Source: Porodaedalea pini | Taxonomy: Eukaryota; Basidiomycota; Agaricomycetes; Hymenochaetales; Hymenochaetaceae | Length of the DNA stretch: 64,000 bases | Assembly: GCA_002794775.1 (NCBI GenBank) | Contig: NBAY01000009.1 | Location: 930,001-994,000, forward strand | Direction: 5' to 3' | Shown here: positions 33,100 through 47,073 of the stretch, one piece after another | Numbering within the stretch: position 1 is the stretch's first letter | Layout of the letters: each line of letters opens with the position of its first letter | Notes under the pieces: generated by a model | The model's database searches: none | Seen by the model: the letters and a program-made list of their open reading frames with translations, nothing else | Told to the model about the DNA's origin: nothing | Program-made: the position numbers and the translations under genes

Positions 33100-34569
33100 T
33101 ATACCAGCACGAGAGGCCGGTCAAGGACCATGTTGATCGGCATGACAGATGGTGTCCGTACAATAGCCGCAAGCTCAAAGTATACGACAGCCGAGCAGCT
33201 TGAGATTATTTGCATCCTGAGCCTACGTAGTGGACTACCAGCAGATTGTAAGCCGCGTCGATCATAGAATTAACTTTCGTCGATATGTTACGCACGTGAT
33301 AGAATATGAAGCTTTTCTAGCTTAGATTCTGTTTACAGTCGGTAGCGGCAGTTCGCATCAACTCGGCCCAGCCCGGAGTTTTGAGTGTACGGGTCTGGGA
33401 ATATTTTTTCTGTAATAAAAGTAAGCAAAATACTCATGAATCCGTGGTCTTTGATGGGCCATCAAAATGTTTCAAACCTTGCTTTAAAAAAATGCATAAT
33501 AATAATAATAATAATAAATAGGGGCTGAGCTGTCAAGCTCACTTTGCCTCTTCCTGCCATCTGAAGCACATGGGCATGTGTGTGTCTTTCTGTCAAAATT
33601 CCATTAATATTGTGAACTCAATGCCATAGAATTGTACTGGGGATTTGCAAAGTACCATATGTGATTCTTTGAATATTCCATTACTTCTTTTCATTTTCTC
33701 TTTAGGTTATTGCAACACAAATGACAGCAAATTTGGCACAGAAAAGAAGCTTGTCCTCCACTGTCTAGACCTCTGTAGTACGATCACAATACAACACTTC
33801 TGGAAATGCTGATACATGGATTCTTACAGGTATGTATGCACTCCCTTAGTGTGTAATGACCTCATACTAATTCTAAAGTAGGAAAGGTCTTGATTTTCTT
33901 CAGGCTGCACGTGCTGTGAAGAAGTACATCTCACTGTAGCATCCCTGACAGCAAAGAGGTTCATGCGGCCGTCCAGCGATTGGAAAAGTAGTTACAATTG
34001 GCGCTTTTGTTATGTAAAATTCCCTTTCTTGGTCATCTTGGTAATAAAATAAAAAGATTTTTTATTTATTTAAAATATTCGTTTCAAATCTTGTCATGGA
34101 AAATTGTGCACCCTCACAAAAAAAAAACTAGCAACAAGTTCTATTCAGATCTACTAAAGCTATCGCTCCATGTATTTTCATGGCTAAATAATGTTGAGGG
34201 AGGAGATAGAGTCGCAAGTTTATGCGTTTTCAGTTGTCGGCTTTAGCCGCTATCGACTGTAGGACGAATAATGTAATGCAAGGACTAGTACTATGTACAT
34301 AGCACTAGTACTGCAAGAGACGTCAAGACATGATCGGTGTCCTTTGCGATATTCGGGACACTTTTATGGACGACAGGCTCGCTAGAGCCTTGGTCAATCA
34401 GAAACCAATTTACCAGATTGCCTGTTTCGAACCGTCTACTTGAACAAAATGTACGAACGATACAATATTAATGAGAACACAGAAATATCAATACATCTAT
34501 GAGAGCAAAGCAACAAACATCCAAAGTACAGAAATTATAGAGAATATGTAAGTCATAGAAAAAATACGA
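33100..34569. other. AT-rich intergenic island, possible mobile-element remnant
   Basis: From about 33280 the base composition is clearly more AT-rich than in the genes on either side, with no coding signal. It contains a trinucleotide microsatellite (33496-33519), and near 34287-34312 a palindromic stretch around CTATGTACATAG flanked by ACTAGTACT on both sides. The unannotated relic at 51.1-52.6 kb has similar composition and also contains ACTAGTACT. No terminal repeats or target duplication could be fixed by eye. Confidence 0.4.
33496..33519. repeat. (ATA)n microsatellite
   Basis: About eight ATA units in a row in an AT-rich spacer. Confidence 0.9.
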
Positions 34570-37500
34570 TCAAGGCAGAGCATCTACAGCTGACGTGTAA
34601 GTACCATCAAGATCCCCTTCCGCACTGGCCGCTGCACTCAGTGACCCGTCTCCTTGGCCAGCGTCTGACGCATATACCGTTATGGCAGACTCTACCTGCC
34701 ACGCACGCAGCAGGTCCTGCGCTTCCGCCATCACATGCATCGCAGCCTTTCTCTTCGTCCACGCATGGACCTCCGGTTCTTCGTCCGTAATGAACATCAC
34801 GCTCGCGCGTGGGCTCGCACTCGCGGGAGTGTTCCCCGCACCACCTGCACCGAAGTCGAACATCTCCGAGTTACTCGATGCCGCATCGACGGATCTCGTC
34901 AAAGCCTTGGGAATGGGAAGGAAGGTACTGTAGCCAAGGCATCGTTGCACGACACGCACACGCTCATACGTGCGCCGAACGAGTCCATGAGATCGCAAAA
35001 CAGTCATCGAAAGGGCCTGGCGCGCATCTATTACCATATCATTCTGTCCAAGGTTCTCCGCAGACTGAGATTGCCACAACTGTGACTCCGCCGAAATCGA
35101 AGCGGGCACGAAAGTCGGCGAGAGGAACGAACTCGCAGGAGGTGCAGAAATACCGAGGTGGATGATCCGGGATCTTCCTTTCTGTCTAATTGGGGACGAT
35201 GTGCTGTATTCAGCGCCAGATGTACTGTATATGCTTTGAAGATTTCCAGAGAACGATATATTAGGATCCGACGGTCCAAGCCGAGGTGAAGCCTCCGGCG
35301 TGGTCGCCGCAGAGCCTGGTCTAAACCGCGGCTTCGAATACATCGTGCTGACTGGTCGCAGGCTCTTTCTTGTCCTCGCGGAGCCACTGAAGCTGGCATT
35401 ACCAATGGTCGTCTCATCCCCCTGGAGGGCTTCGTTCAGAAGGACGACTTTCTCGTGCATGTATGTTCGCAGCTGAACGGATAGCGGTGACCTGCGTAGG
35501 CAAAGGAATTCTAACAGTGACCATGCCAGATAGTCTACAAATCGCGGGCAAGGAAACTGCTGCGAGCCGGTACGGCGAGAAGAGGGCAGGGTAGGAGAAG
35601 ATGGGCGAGACGGACGAGACGGCGCGGAGAGGTGGGCGTCCGAAGTCGAAGACGATGAACGCTTGTGTTTCTTCTCTGTCGATTTATCCATCTGCTCGAT
35701 AAAAGTGGTGCTCGACATAGGCGATAGAGCGGGCGACGGTGGTGCCGAAGGAAACTGAGTACGCAGAGCGAAAGTCGCGCTCCCGTCATGTAGCATAGAA
35801 CGTAGTAGTGCACCGACCCGTACCCATGCGCCTGGGAAGACCGTCGAGATATCTTCCTCGCCGCGTAAGACTATAGCTTTGAGCGTAAAAAACGCCATTG
35901 CGAGGCGAACGGAGGCGATAACGCTGCTCTGGCCTGAAGGGCGGCGTCTAGCTTTCTTCAGTGTTCCGCGCGATGCATCCGGATCAACCTCGACAGTGGG
36001 ATCGATTGCGTCACTAGCGAACGAAGGGGAGCGCCTGACGGAGCCGCGAGACGATCTCGTGTCTGTACTCTGTTGAGCTTGGAAAGCAGTCATGGCGAAC
36101 GAGAGTAGTCGTACCCAGGCTCGAGCATGTGCATCTTGACGCCAGCTGTCGGTCCATTGTGTTTTCGTAGCAAGTTCAGCAGTAGTACGTAGCTGAAATA
36201 TGAATGGTAAAACTATGCCGCAGAGAAAAGCAGGAGAAGGGTCTCTCTTCTCAAGTTCTGCAATTACATCTGATCTGAGGAGACAGACGGAGTGAGCAAG
36301 CAAGGTGATTAGAGTAGGGACGAATTTGAGGGTGGACAGGATGTTATCCTGTGCCGCCATTTCACAGATCTCTAACGCAGCTGAGCAGATCTGAGTTACT
36401 ACGACACTTGAGAACTTCGTGTCATTTGCGAAATTTGGAGAGGAGCATAACATCACCAGGCTTTTGAGCAGGCCACTCAAGTCCAAGACACTACCATGAG
36501 CACTAATGATGGGCGCGAACTCCTTCAATAATGTGATTGCGTACTTGATGTCCTGTCTTCTGCCGAATGACTCCCCAATCTGCTCTAGAAATAAGCGCAC
36601 AGAGTCGACAGACTCAGCCGAAGTGGACATTTCCTTGAGGATCACTTTAACAATGTCAAGGGCTTTGCGAAGCCCCACGTCGCGATGCGCTCCTCCACAA
36701 TGCACGTACGACGCGAAGATCAATAGGTAGTCTGAACGCATGATCTGCATGTCGCATGGCGATGAGGCGCTTCCAAAAAGTTTGTTCGAAGCATGCGTAT
36801 TTGTCTTAACAACCTCATCGCCCTCGTCGTCTGCCTTGGGTTTAGGATATGCAGCCTCAGCCCCTTTTGCCTTGTTCATTTTAGACGCTATGATGGTTCC
36901 AAGCGCCTCGACAGCCTCCTTGAGTACATTACGCGCAGAGGCTGATGCTTCGTATAAATCGGGAACAAGGTAGCGGAATAGACGCACGAAGCATTGAGCT
37001 CGTCGAACGGTAGGATCATGCGCGATGACAGTCAGCAGCATCCGGATAATGTTATCCGGATGGAACCGTTTGCTATCAAAAATCTCCACTGAAAGGGAGC
37101 TCTGCAGCTTTTCTGCGCCTGCCTTGCTGTCTTTGCGCAGAGATGCCAAAAACACCTGTGGTCTCTCGTCTGCTGTGATAGCTAAGGCAGTTTCCTCTTC
37201 TTGAGCCTTATTCGCATCACGGATACCAGCAGCGTCATAAGATGAAGAAGTTGACTTCAGGGTGGACAACAGGTGATATACGCTGCTGGATATCCAAACT
37301 CCGTCCGTGGAAGGTTGTGAGACAAGGTTGGAAACGACCTGTAAAGCTTGATAGACAAAGACTTCTTCATGAACCGCAAAGAATCGATGGACGGCATACT
37401 CGATGGCTTCTCGGACACCCGAATCACCCTCAGCCTCGCAATAAATTTTTATCAAGGCCGGTAAGAAAAGTGTAAACCCGTGCCAGATGACATGAGTCGT

Positions 37501-40500
37501 CGGAAACGAGTGCTTGCGATCATGTATACTTAAAAGACATGGACAGTAAGTACTCCACAAAAAAAGAGTAAATAATAACGCACCGATTAGCGCGTGTGAT
37601 ACTATTCCAATGTCATCTCCATGGCGTAGAAGTATACGGTTGACACCGTCAAGGAACGTAGCCAGCTCGACGCGGTCATTCAGATGCCGTGTCAGACATC
37701 GGAACATCTGGGCTACGAACAACAGATGAGTCCTCGCGAACGAAAGCGAGAGTCTGAAGCTAGTCTTGCTGTGTTCGGGTACGAGTCTTCTAGTTGACCG
37801 GCGAGGGACAGTATCGGTACTATCGACGACGTCGACGACGTCCGGCAGCACTAGCGGAGTCCAGTTCTTGCGAATAACATGTACATCCTGAGGACTTCGT
37901 TTTAGCATGTCGACGAAAAGAAGGTTCTGGGACATCCGTATCATTGTCAAGTTGACCAATGTTTTTGGACAGCTGTCAAAAGGATTTACTGCGCGGTCTG
38001 GTCCCTTCGGAAACATTGGACCAGACGGGATGGACTCTGGAAAATACAGAGAACCGGAGGGAAATAAGAAAACCTCGATCTTTCCTCGTCGAATAGCTCG
38101 CACTGACATATCGCTGACCTGTGAAGCAAATTTGGCGAGAACAGGTACGGTGTGCGCAAGGATATGAAGACCGTCTGGAGAAGAAGGATCCTTCGCCAGA
38201 AACTTGAGAAAGCCAGCCAAATGGTTGAAGACATGATGAGTCAGTCGCGGAGGTAAGACCTTATTTAGGTGAATAAAGGTCCGCAGAGTGGTGATGGCAT
38301 TGTCAATAGCCTCAACATTTCCTGAAAGAATGTCAACAACTGGCCTGCAGAGCACAGCGGGATCGTCTCGCATGTAGTCCAAGAGCAAGTCTCGAGCTCC
38401 AGATGCGACTGAAAAATCACTGTCCATTGCTAATTTTGCTAGCGGAAGGAAAATAGCGACCAGAGGCTGGACGAACACTGGCCTACGTTTTCCTGCATGT
38501 TGACTATGGGAGGATGAGTTGCGGCGAAGGAGCGCTCCTTCGCTCTTGAGCGATTTTGATGGTGTGTTTCCAGGACTTGCCACGGGACTAGGACTCTGAT
38601 CAGATAAGCGGTTGTCATCACTGGTTGCGTCTGAGGTAGAGATCTGGTCGAGTTGGCCGCTGCCCAACAAAGACATCGGCGTTCTGCGCCACTGCAGCTG
38701 CTGATCTACTGGCTTTTCTTCGTCATCCCAGCCAATTTCGTTCAATCGACGTCGAATGTCCAAAGGAAGCGCATGACCCTTTCCCCCGGTTACTTCTTCG
38801 AGGTCATCATCCGGTATGTATTTGCTATCGCCCACATCTGTCGCGACGAAATTCAGCGGAGGCCTCGCGAGCTTGAAAGGACGACGATAAGCTCGGTCTG
38901 TTATGTAAGTTACTGACAGCAGTTGGAAGCGCCAGCTCGATATTACGCTCAGTTTTTGTACAGTCATCCTACGAACGGCGGTACTAGGGCTATAGGGGAA
39001 ATGGCTCAGCGTACCTGTACTATTGGAAGACAGAAAGCAAAATCACCTTTGTAGTCGAGCGAGCAATAAGCCTACAAATCTATCTTGTGCCTTCTCCGCA
39101 CACTGCATGCAGATAAAGCAAGCCTAGAACACGACAAATCAGAGCGAGGTAAAAAAGACAGAGAATGCACCAACATTAATTACTGCCTTTGTTTCATCGA
39201 GGCTCAAACATTTATCCCACACGAGAGGACCGAGACGAACATAATCATCATGCTTCAGTGCACCGGACAAGGCGACAAGAACTTCAAGCAAACTGCAGAG
39301 AGGGTTTCTTGATAGGTGCTTCAGTACATTAAGGCGAGTATCAATTAGGTTTTCTCGCGAGTCAGATGAACCATCGGGAAACGAGCTGTCCGTCTTTGGG
39401 GACATGACGGATGTGTTCCTTCGCTATTTTCGAGTAAATCAGACAAAGAACAGGCATTGATAATAGAAGCTTACTTGACTGGCTGGTCTCATGCTAGCTT
39501 TGGTAAGCGAGTATACAACCTCTAGCCTTTCCCAGATCTCGTCGACTTCATCCTGGAGATCCTCTGTAAGGGAAGGAAGCGTAGTAGCATTTGATTCCGA
39601 GTCTTCGCTATACTGCATTGTCCAAGCAATGATTCGAGGGAGCCAAGTTGTCCTGGCAAGATCCGAGATAAGTCAAGTAGACAACAGATACGAATCTAAA
39701 TTGTACGTACATTTTCAGTGTTCGTGTGATGAGCCTGATCTCGAGGAACAGAGTTGAGAACAGGATGCGTTGAGACAATGGCAAGAGTATGTTTTGTTCC
39801 TATTAATCAGACAGTCAGCATGTTGTTCTATAAGTACGCAGCCGAACCATACTTTTGCATCAATCAAGATCGACAGCCGAGCCTCGAGAGCACTTGCGAA
39901 CTTGACGACCTTCGCAATGGACATGCTTGATGCCTAGGTCTATTTAGTTAGTCCAGCTATATTGACGTACCAACCAAAGGAATTAGTACACACCATGCCG
40001 GCATCTTGCCTTTTAGTGTGGTCTTCTCTAATGCTTCTGAGTCTTCCGATTATCTCCAGTAGGACAATCGTCTGTCCAAGCCTAGCTTTGCTCCACGTGG
40101 GCGACTGGCCCTCTTTCGCCTTGCCCTTCCCAAGACCGGCTCCACCACCTGGTTCGCTCATTAAAGCCACACTCACCATCTCCGCGTCCGTCGTCCAAAA
40201 GTTGGGCATGTAGTGAGCTAGTGCGACGAGGACCGCAAGCTGACGGGCGACTGTCTCTTCCTTTGCGGACGCAGCACATACGAAGAGGGGTTTATAAAAG
40301 ACTTGGGGATGTATGGCCGCAAACGATGCGAGCAAGCGTGACAATGGCTCGCAGGATAACGGCGGAGAATCGTCGACCATACGCTATGCGAGTCCGCATA
40401 AAAATCAAATTCTGTCGGGAGAGAAATAGACACTTACCTCCTGAAATTGCGGTATCATCAAACCCACGACTGCCTTGCGGTTATTTTCAGGTAGAACAGA

Positions 40501-42720
40501 GGCCAGTCTATATGCGATTGGGATCACGATCGTCCAGTCAGCACTTAACGCCTGAATTAGAAGTGAGCGATGAGAATAATACACAGAGAACTAAAGAGCT
40601 CACAAAGTCCTTCAACTCTTTCTGAAGAGCTTCTCGCCACGCCATAGGCTTGCCGCTGAGCCAATCTAGAACAATCTCTCTTACTTCAGAATGTCTAGGA
40701 TCGGCAAAAGTGTCATCCGCATCTTCGTCCTCAACTGCCTCCGCGCTGAGCAGCGTCAGTGCGCACTTCACAGTCTGTCTTTGGACATCGTGTAAGGAAC
40801 CATCAGAAGATGTCAGACACTCTAATTCAGGTAAAACACGAGTGGTCAGCAACTGCGTGATGGTTTTGTAGTTGGAAGCAGTGAGCTTCGATGTTCCCAT
40901 TGTCTCCAGCGAGTCTCGGAGCATGTTCAAAACTGGACGAAGGAATGCGCTTATCTTGCTGAGATGGATTTTCGTGCGTAAAGGTGTCGGCAGATTGGAT
41001 AGATTAGGTTCGGGCCAGTACTTCTGCAGTAAACGAACGTCGAGGCTTCATATTCAATACTATACCAAAGAAAGTTATTTATTGCCCACCTCGATAATGT
41101 GAAACATCATCCTTTTCTGGTCCGGCATTCCGAACTCAAGACACTTGGTCAGTGCTTCAACGCACAAGCCTCGTCTCAGGTCATCCTCGGTGTCGGTCTT
41201 CAGTGCTAACGCCTGGTACTTCTGCTCAAGGTCGTCCAGATCCAGATGCCCGCAATCACCAGCCAATATTCTCCCTATCATCTCGTGCACAAATGACAAG
41301 TCATTTGCATTACCAATAAGCGAGACCGAGCGCGATGCATCAGAATTTTGACAATACGAGATAAGCAAAGTGAGACTAGGGAGTATTGTTTGAAGAGCCA
41401 GCGGAGATGCTAAGGGGCTATCTTCAGAGACCAGAATACTGTTTAGCAAGTAGAGGATACGGGTTCGCAGATTCGAAGCAGGCGCTGTAGCAGCCTTACA
41501 ACACCACAAACATCTCTCGATGTTGCTCTACAGGAAAAAAAGGTCAAGTCTGTGTCCACATAGGATAGATGATAATAAAAGCTCACTTCTGCTTGAGGTG
41601 CTTTCCACTTCCGAACAACTATTTCAAATAGCTCCAGTGATATTTGCCTCTCATCGTCTACGTCTTGACCAGAGTCTTGGCTGAGAAAGGCAATAAGAAG
41701 AACGGAAAGGACCTCTTTCTCGTGAGGCAAGATCCCATATCTCAGCTTCTCCTGCGTAGAGCAAGTGGCATAGCGAGTGACTACGGCTTGAAGGTTTGCA
41801 AGTGCACCCGTTCGAGGTCCAGTCTGTGAGGTAAGGTTCGCCATGGAAGTCACACCACGTAAGCCATGCCTGAAAGTGCTCTGTGCCGACAAATTATTCG
41901 AGCTTGCGTTACCGGAAAGCGGAAGCGATGTAGACGACATAAACGGGAGATGCAGTGTCGAACCGAGCGTACTAGGCTGCGATGCTTCCCGCTCTGGCTT
42001 GGAGGACTTTGTGTCTCCGAAGCGCACCGCCCAACACGCTTTCTGTATATCATCCGCGAACCGGCGTGTTATGCCGTCGGCTGCTTCGCGGGCCTCACTG
42101 ACGACCTGCCGAAAACCGAAACGCGCTGCGAGGCGGGAGGGGCGCGGCGCAGCAGGTACAGGTGTGGGTATACTTAACTGCGAGAAAGAAGTGAAGCTCG
42201 GATTTGGAGAGGATGCGATAGACGAGGCGGGGAGAACATGGTGTCGCAGCTGCTCCCATCGCACTTTAGAAGGAGACACGGGCGGCGGCGGAGAGGACGC
42301 GGACTGACGTGAGTGGTCGAGGACGAGCGACACTGAACTCTGCGTGGCAGGTGGCATTGTCGAGGAGCGCTCTGAGGCCAGGGTAGGCTTTGAGACTTTA
42401 AGCTTTACGGTCTGAGCGTTTGCCGCCGCATTCTCGTCGAAGGGATCGTGATTCTCTCTCGACAGCAAAGGTGACGAGACAAGCCTTTCTTCTATCCATG
42501 GCGCCTTTGCTTCCCTACCACCCTGGACTTCATTTAGAGATGGTAGCGTTGATTGCTGCGCCGCTCTACGACTCCTGGGATCATCGTGCCCGTCGGGCTG
42601 GGACGGCTCTCGACCATGTTTGGTGAATGAAGCGAGTGACGAAAGCGAGTCTTTTGAGAGCAGCTTCCGAACATTGGGCCTTCCACCAGATGGCTTTTTG
42701 GGCGGAGGTCTGGAGCTCAT
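34570..42720 (-). CDS. Very large helical-repeat scaffold protein, tentatively UNC80-like
   Basis: Start ATG 42720 (MSSRPPPKKPSGGRPNVRKLL), stop at 34570. The final exon group (38967-34570) is almost entirely open, about 1,465 residues including short introns; upstream exons at 42720-41588, 41509-41075, 40930-40538 and 40380-39940, plus pieces to 39139, bring the total to about 2,300 residues. A Ser/Pro-rich N-terminus (about 280 residues) is followed by long runs of amphipathic helices of the HEAT/armadillo kind, with disordered Ser-rich insertions (about 38640-38500 and 35640-35100). No enzymatic motif is seen. The size, layout and the LPLDIRRRLNEIGWDDEE block recall the fungal UNC80-related family, but this is a memory-based suggestion. 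Confidence 0.72.
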
Positions 42721-44384
42721 GAAGAGCTCAGCCTCAGCTTGAGGTTACGACAGTGTAAGAGCCAAGCACGCGTCGCGCAGCAACTCGCGCTCACGCGTTT
42801 GACGTTCAAGTTCTTCACCTCAAGCTTCCAACTGCACTCCCCCATGCACTCAATTTTTATTTATACACTTTCAGACCATCTTAATGGAAGGGGCGTTCGC
42901 AAAGACCAAGGATAAGTGATTTGCGACTCATCGCGATGCTTAGCAGGTCTTCCTGACCGTTTCTTAGACTAGCGTCTGAGGTTCGTCAACTCTTGAGCTC
43001 GGTCATCATAGTCGCCTGCGCCGCAGCCCACTGCTGACAATCCTATTGCGTACCTTGCTGTACAAATAGCTATGCATGCATGTGCTCTTCCACTGTGGCA
43101 GATGGCCCCTTCTCATCAAGCGCACTTCGAACGGCCTCGTGTCTTTGACAGAAACTCCTGCAGAATGCCGTCCTCCGCGAGCCTTCTTTCTGGAGCAAGA
43201 AGACATCCCAAGAGTACTTTGGACACGCAGAGCCTGCTGTACGTTGACTGGAATATTACGGGTTTGTCGAAATCGCAACGAATGCAAGACACAAGCAACT
43301 GGAGGCTCGACTTGCGGTGCGTTTGAAATCGCAATTTCTCGTCAATGGACCGTGTTTGCTCAATGCTGTGCGCTCTCCGCCCCACTAATAAACGTTTGCG
43401 TACACGCGGCGGCTCGTACGGAGCAGTGCATAGTCGGTGTTGTTGACAGCGACGAGCAGCACGCGTCTCCGCGCTGAGTTCCGAGGACCGATCGCGTGCC
43501 GAATGACGCCGACCAAACCTAATATCCGCCACACTCCCAGCATCTCTCATCAACCGCCTGATTTATATCGGTGATAATCTGCTGCATTGATCGTTAACTC
43601 TAGCTTGTGCTATAGACATCACATCTTTTTTCCGGACAGCAAACACAATCTCCTCATCGTAGGACACAGAAAATGCCCGACAGCTTCTTCACGGTGCATC
43701 AGCCTTCTGGATAAGTTTCTCAGCTAAGCTCGCACACAAAACTTTGGAAACAAGTACCGCGGAACACCACGTTGCAACTCACGCGACAGCACAGCCCGAT
43801 AGGCTTTCAGGCAGTCTCTTTGTTTGCACGAATATTGACACAGTACAGTCGTGCACCCAAGCTGTGCACACCAGACCGGTCGCGGAGTATTCTTCTTCCC
43901 GTCCTGGGTAAGCCCAACCTAAACTAAGCGAATGCAAGCTGTATTCCGATCCGACATACCCAGTGCAGAAGACAATCAGCTTATTTGTTCCAGGGCGCGG
44001 TCTTCTCTTCCATCTGCACAAAATGCCCTGATTCACTAAAAATGGTGCATCACTGCCCGAGACCTAGGCTATTTTTTGCAGGTTTAAAGGCAGATCTCTC
44101 ATCATCTGCCCCCAAGTTTCTCTTATATTAACTGAGTGGCAGCGCCGGCGACCGGTCCTCCTGAACTTACGGCTCCAGTCTTGCGCAGGCTAGTACACAA
44201 TCGATCTTATTATACTTCCGCTACTGGTGTACATAAAGACCTGCTTTGAAGAACCTGCAAATCTCTTCGTCTTTCTCCGATCGCGCTTTCGTATACCCCT
44301 TCGCTCTTCTCTTCTTCCTCTTTTTGTGACTGTCTCTACCGTTGGATGCGCACCGCTTTCCGTATCGTGCTGTCGTAGGACATT
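42721..44384. other. Divergent intergenic region, no supported gene
   Basis: 1.66 kb between two divergently transcribed genes. The open frames in it (for example around 43072-43553 on both strands) overlap each other and show no motif or intron pattern. Expected to hold both promoters; a run ATTTATTTATAC near 42858 is AT-rich but not clearly a TATA box. Confidence 0.45.
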
Positions 44385-46661
44385 ATGGCGGATTCCATGC
44401 TGCAGGAGACGCTTCACGCGCTCGAGCAGGCTATTCCGATTGTGAAAGCGAGCCAGTGAGTTCTAACCGAATTTTGTGTTTTCGAACGTCACTGAACTCC
44501 GGGCAGATACATGACTCTTTCCGGTTGTTCACTTCTGTTGTATGATTACTTCCTTACGGTGAGTATCTGTACACTTTTCACCTACCAAAGCTGACCAACT
44601 GTTCGTCTAGATTCATCAAGAGGTACTGCATATCATCTACGTGAAGTTTCACGGGTCTCACTGTCGCCTAGATCGAGCTTATTTGGAAAGCTCCCTTGAG
44701 CACCATTTCAATCATCTATCTCGCAGTAAGCCTCATCTCAAGCTTTTCATGTATCATCCATAACCGGATCAAATTGGGCATTTTCAGAATCGGTACTTAA
44801 TGTCCGTGCTCCGGTTTCCATACTGCGACTTGAACTCGGCTCATGCATATGCTCGACTTGTTTTGATAGCCCGCTGATGCTCGCCATCGATATATACGGT
44901 ACGTTGCATCATCCGCCCATTATGCTTTTTCATTACCGAGCGTTCAGCTGACTGCTATGTTATGTGCCTGTGCGAATACAGATCGTCTTGGACTGGCCAA
45001 TTCTCCTAGTCTTGCCGTACGTTTTCACATTTTCTGGATTTGAGCACTGCTGACTCGGATGAACTATTTTTTGTAGTTGTACGTGTTTCGGATCTAGGTG
45101 CTTAGGCCTTCACTGACCTGGAACGTTGCTCGGATTAGTTGCAAGGTATGGATATGGCTTGAGGGGTACCTGACCGTCGTCTCCTTCATGAGCATGCACG
45201 GTGCGTATTTCTCTTCCCCGTTCTTGTGGTTAGGATGGAAACTGAAGTTAGACTCCGGTGATAGGTCTCGTCGCTATGCGCGTGCACGCGCTGTTTGGTG
45301 GTGGGATGCGAATAAAGGTGCTCCTGTGGCCGCATGGATTGTGTATGCGCTCCTTACGCTTGCTCTCCTGGGGTTTGGACTTTCGCGCGGGCAAGGTACG
45401 TGTTCTTTCTTCGTCCGGCGTTTCTTTCAACCCCCCTCTTCCATTCTCTTCGCTCTTTTCCTCATCTCTCGTGAAATGTGAGAGAGTGAGAACGGGCGCG
45501 CTCCGCCCATCCCTACAGCACGTATTTTGGGCTACGGGCGCGTTCACTCTTTCGAGTTCGGCGGCAGCGCAGGGTCATCTGTGTTGTAATATTTGTCGGG
45601 GCCGACTCCGCTGATTCCCGCACAATCCTTCAAATTTCTTATTTCTTATGCCACTCATATTATGTGTATACCCTTTGCTTATATCGGTCTGATCATCTAG
45701 GATCGCTGACCTTCGAGCCATTCTTCAACACGTGCTACGAAGATGTACGTCCGTCCAATCTCCCTCGCCTTCCGCTCTGTTTCATCTCTCTGGCCGACGC
45801 CGGAAGTCTCATTCGCGTTGATGCGATTTCCACCTCTTCACACCGATGACTCCGAATTCCGTTTTTTTAATTTAACACCAAACGCGATCGTGTGCGCTAA
45901 CCTGACTCTATTTGTTGTGCGCGCACAAACGCAGATATCGTCGATGCTGTGGACGGTGTGGCTACCAAGTTTGATGATCGAGAGCCTGCTCTTTTCTTTG
46001 ACAACACTCAAGGCGATTCGGGAGGCGCGGCGGAACGTGTACCACCCCATCTCCTCGATCCTCTATCGAGACGGGATACTGTACTTTATTGCTATCGCCG
46101 GTACGCACTGCTACTTCCGATTTCTTCATATCGAGCATTGATGCGATGCTATTATGCGTCGGTCTTGACAGTGGCGACGATGCTCTCGATGTTTGTCTGG
46201 CTGCTCGGCACGGCGCAGTACGAGGGGCTTGCGAAGTAGTGAGTCCTCCTTGCTTCTTGTCCATCATCGTAGAGATTCCGAACTGACTGGTGTATGTAGC
46301 TGGGCGACGGCAGTGGTGAACGTGGCCGGCTGTCGACTGGTACTGAGCCTGAAGACAAACGCGCGCGCCTTGCAGCTCTCACGGACGCATTCTCGAATGA
46401 CGGCTGGGCAGTCCAGGTACAGGCCTTGCACCTTCTCTTTCATTCCCGAGCACACTCAATTTGCTAATGACTTTTTCTCACTTGAGCAGTAGCTTCGTCA
46501 TCGGCACGATGGGCACCTACTCAGATCCCCCGTTCTGTGATAGCGGGTGCGGGCTCTCGGACGAGTACCTCCTGCATTACGATGATGTGATGATGTACGA
46601 GCTGCCTCAGCTGGGGACGGTGTACCCTGAGTGTGTCCAGACGCACTGGGATGCGCTATGA
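44385..46661 (+). CDS. DUF6533-type seven-helix membrane protein, with an apparent one-base frame break
   Basis: ATG at 44385 (MADSMLQETLHALEQ). Small exons then encode the DUF6533 start: YMTLSGCSLLLYDYFLT, IHQE, IELIWKAPLSTISIIYLA, NRYLMSVLRFP. Later exons give MRVHALFGG, IVYALLTLALLGFGL, LTFEPFFNTCYED, MLWTVWLPSLMIESLLF, ATMLSMFVWLL and the tail ending at TGA 46661. These are fungal multipass proteins of unknown function, with GPCR-like topology. In the exon at 45265-45397 the start fits one frame (LVAMRVHALFGG) while the helix and the join to the next exon (GSLTFEP) fit another, so one base is missing or extra between about 45295 and 45350. About 10 introns; boundaries partly approximate. 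Confidence 0.72.
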
Positions 46662-47073
46662 GCTCCTGCAGTTCTTCCTTCTTGTCCCCCCCCCCCCCTC
46701 TCCACACTCCCCTCCTACGTTCTTGAGTTGTCTGGGCCTCTGCTGGTGTAAAAGTAAAAATCACGCGATGCTTGTCTGTATTGTAGTTCAACATGAATCC
46801 CTCTGTATCTGAATCTGCTTTCGCGGTCCATCTAGTGTAGACTGACTCTGCCTATTTCTTGTTATACGCTCAAACTATGTAGAATCGATCGATGTACATG
46901 CATATATATGCTGATCCGCTCCCCGAATTGTGCGCTGAAAAGGCAAGAAATGCCCACGAGGAAAGAGTCGGAGGTCTCTAGCAGCAGTGACGTCAGACAT
47001 TGAGACATTGCATTCAGTTTCCCTCCATTCGCGTTGGCTGCTGAAAAGTATCCGAGCCCCTGGATGCCTTCCT

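Noticed and set aside
46688..46700. Poly-C run as a regulatory element
   Set aside because: A simple homopolymer in a 3' flank; no further signal.
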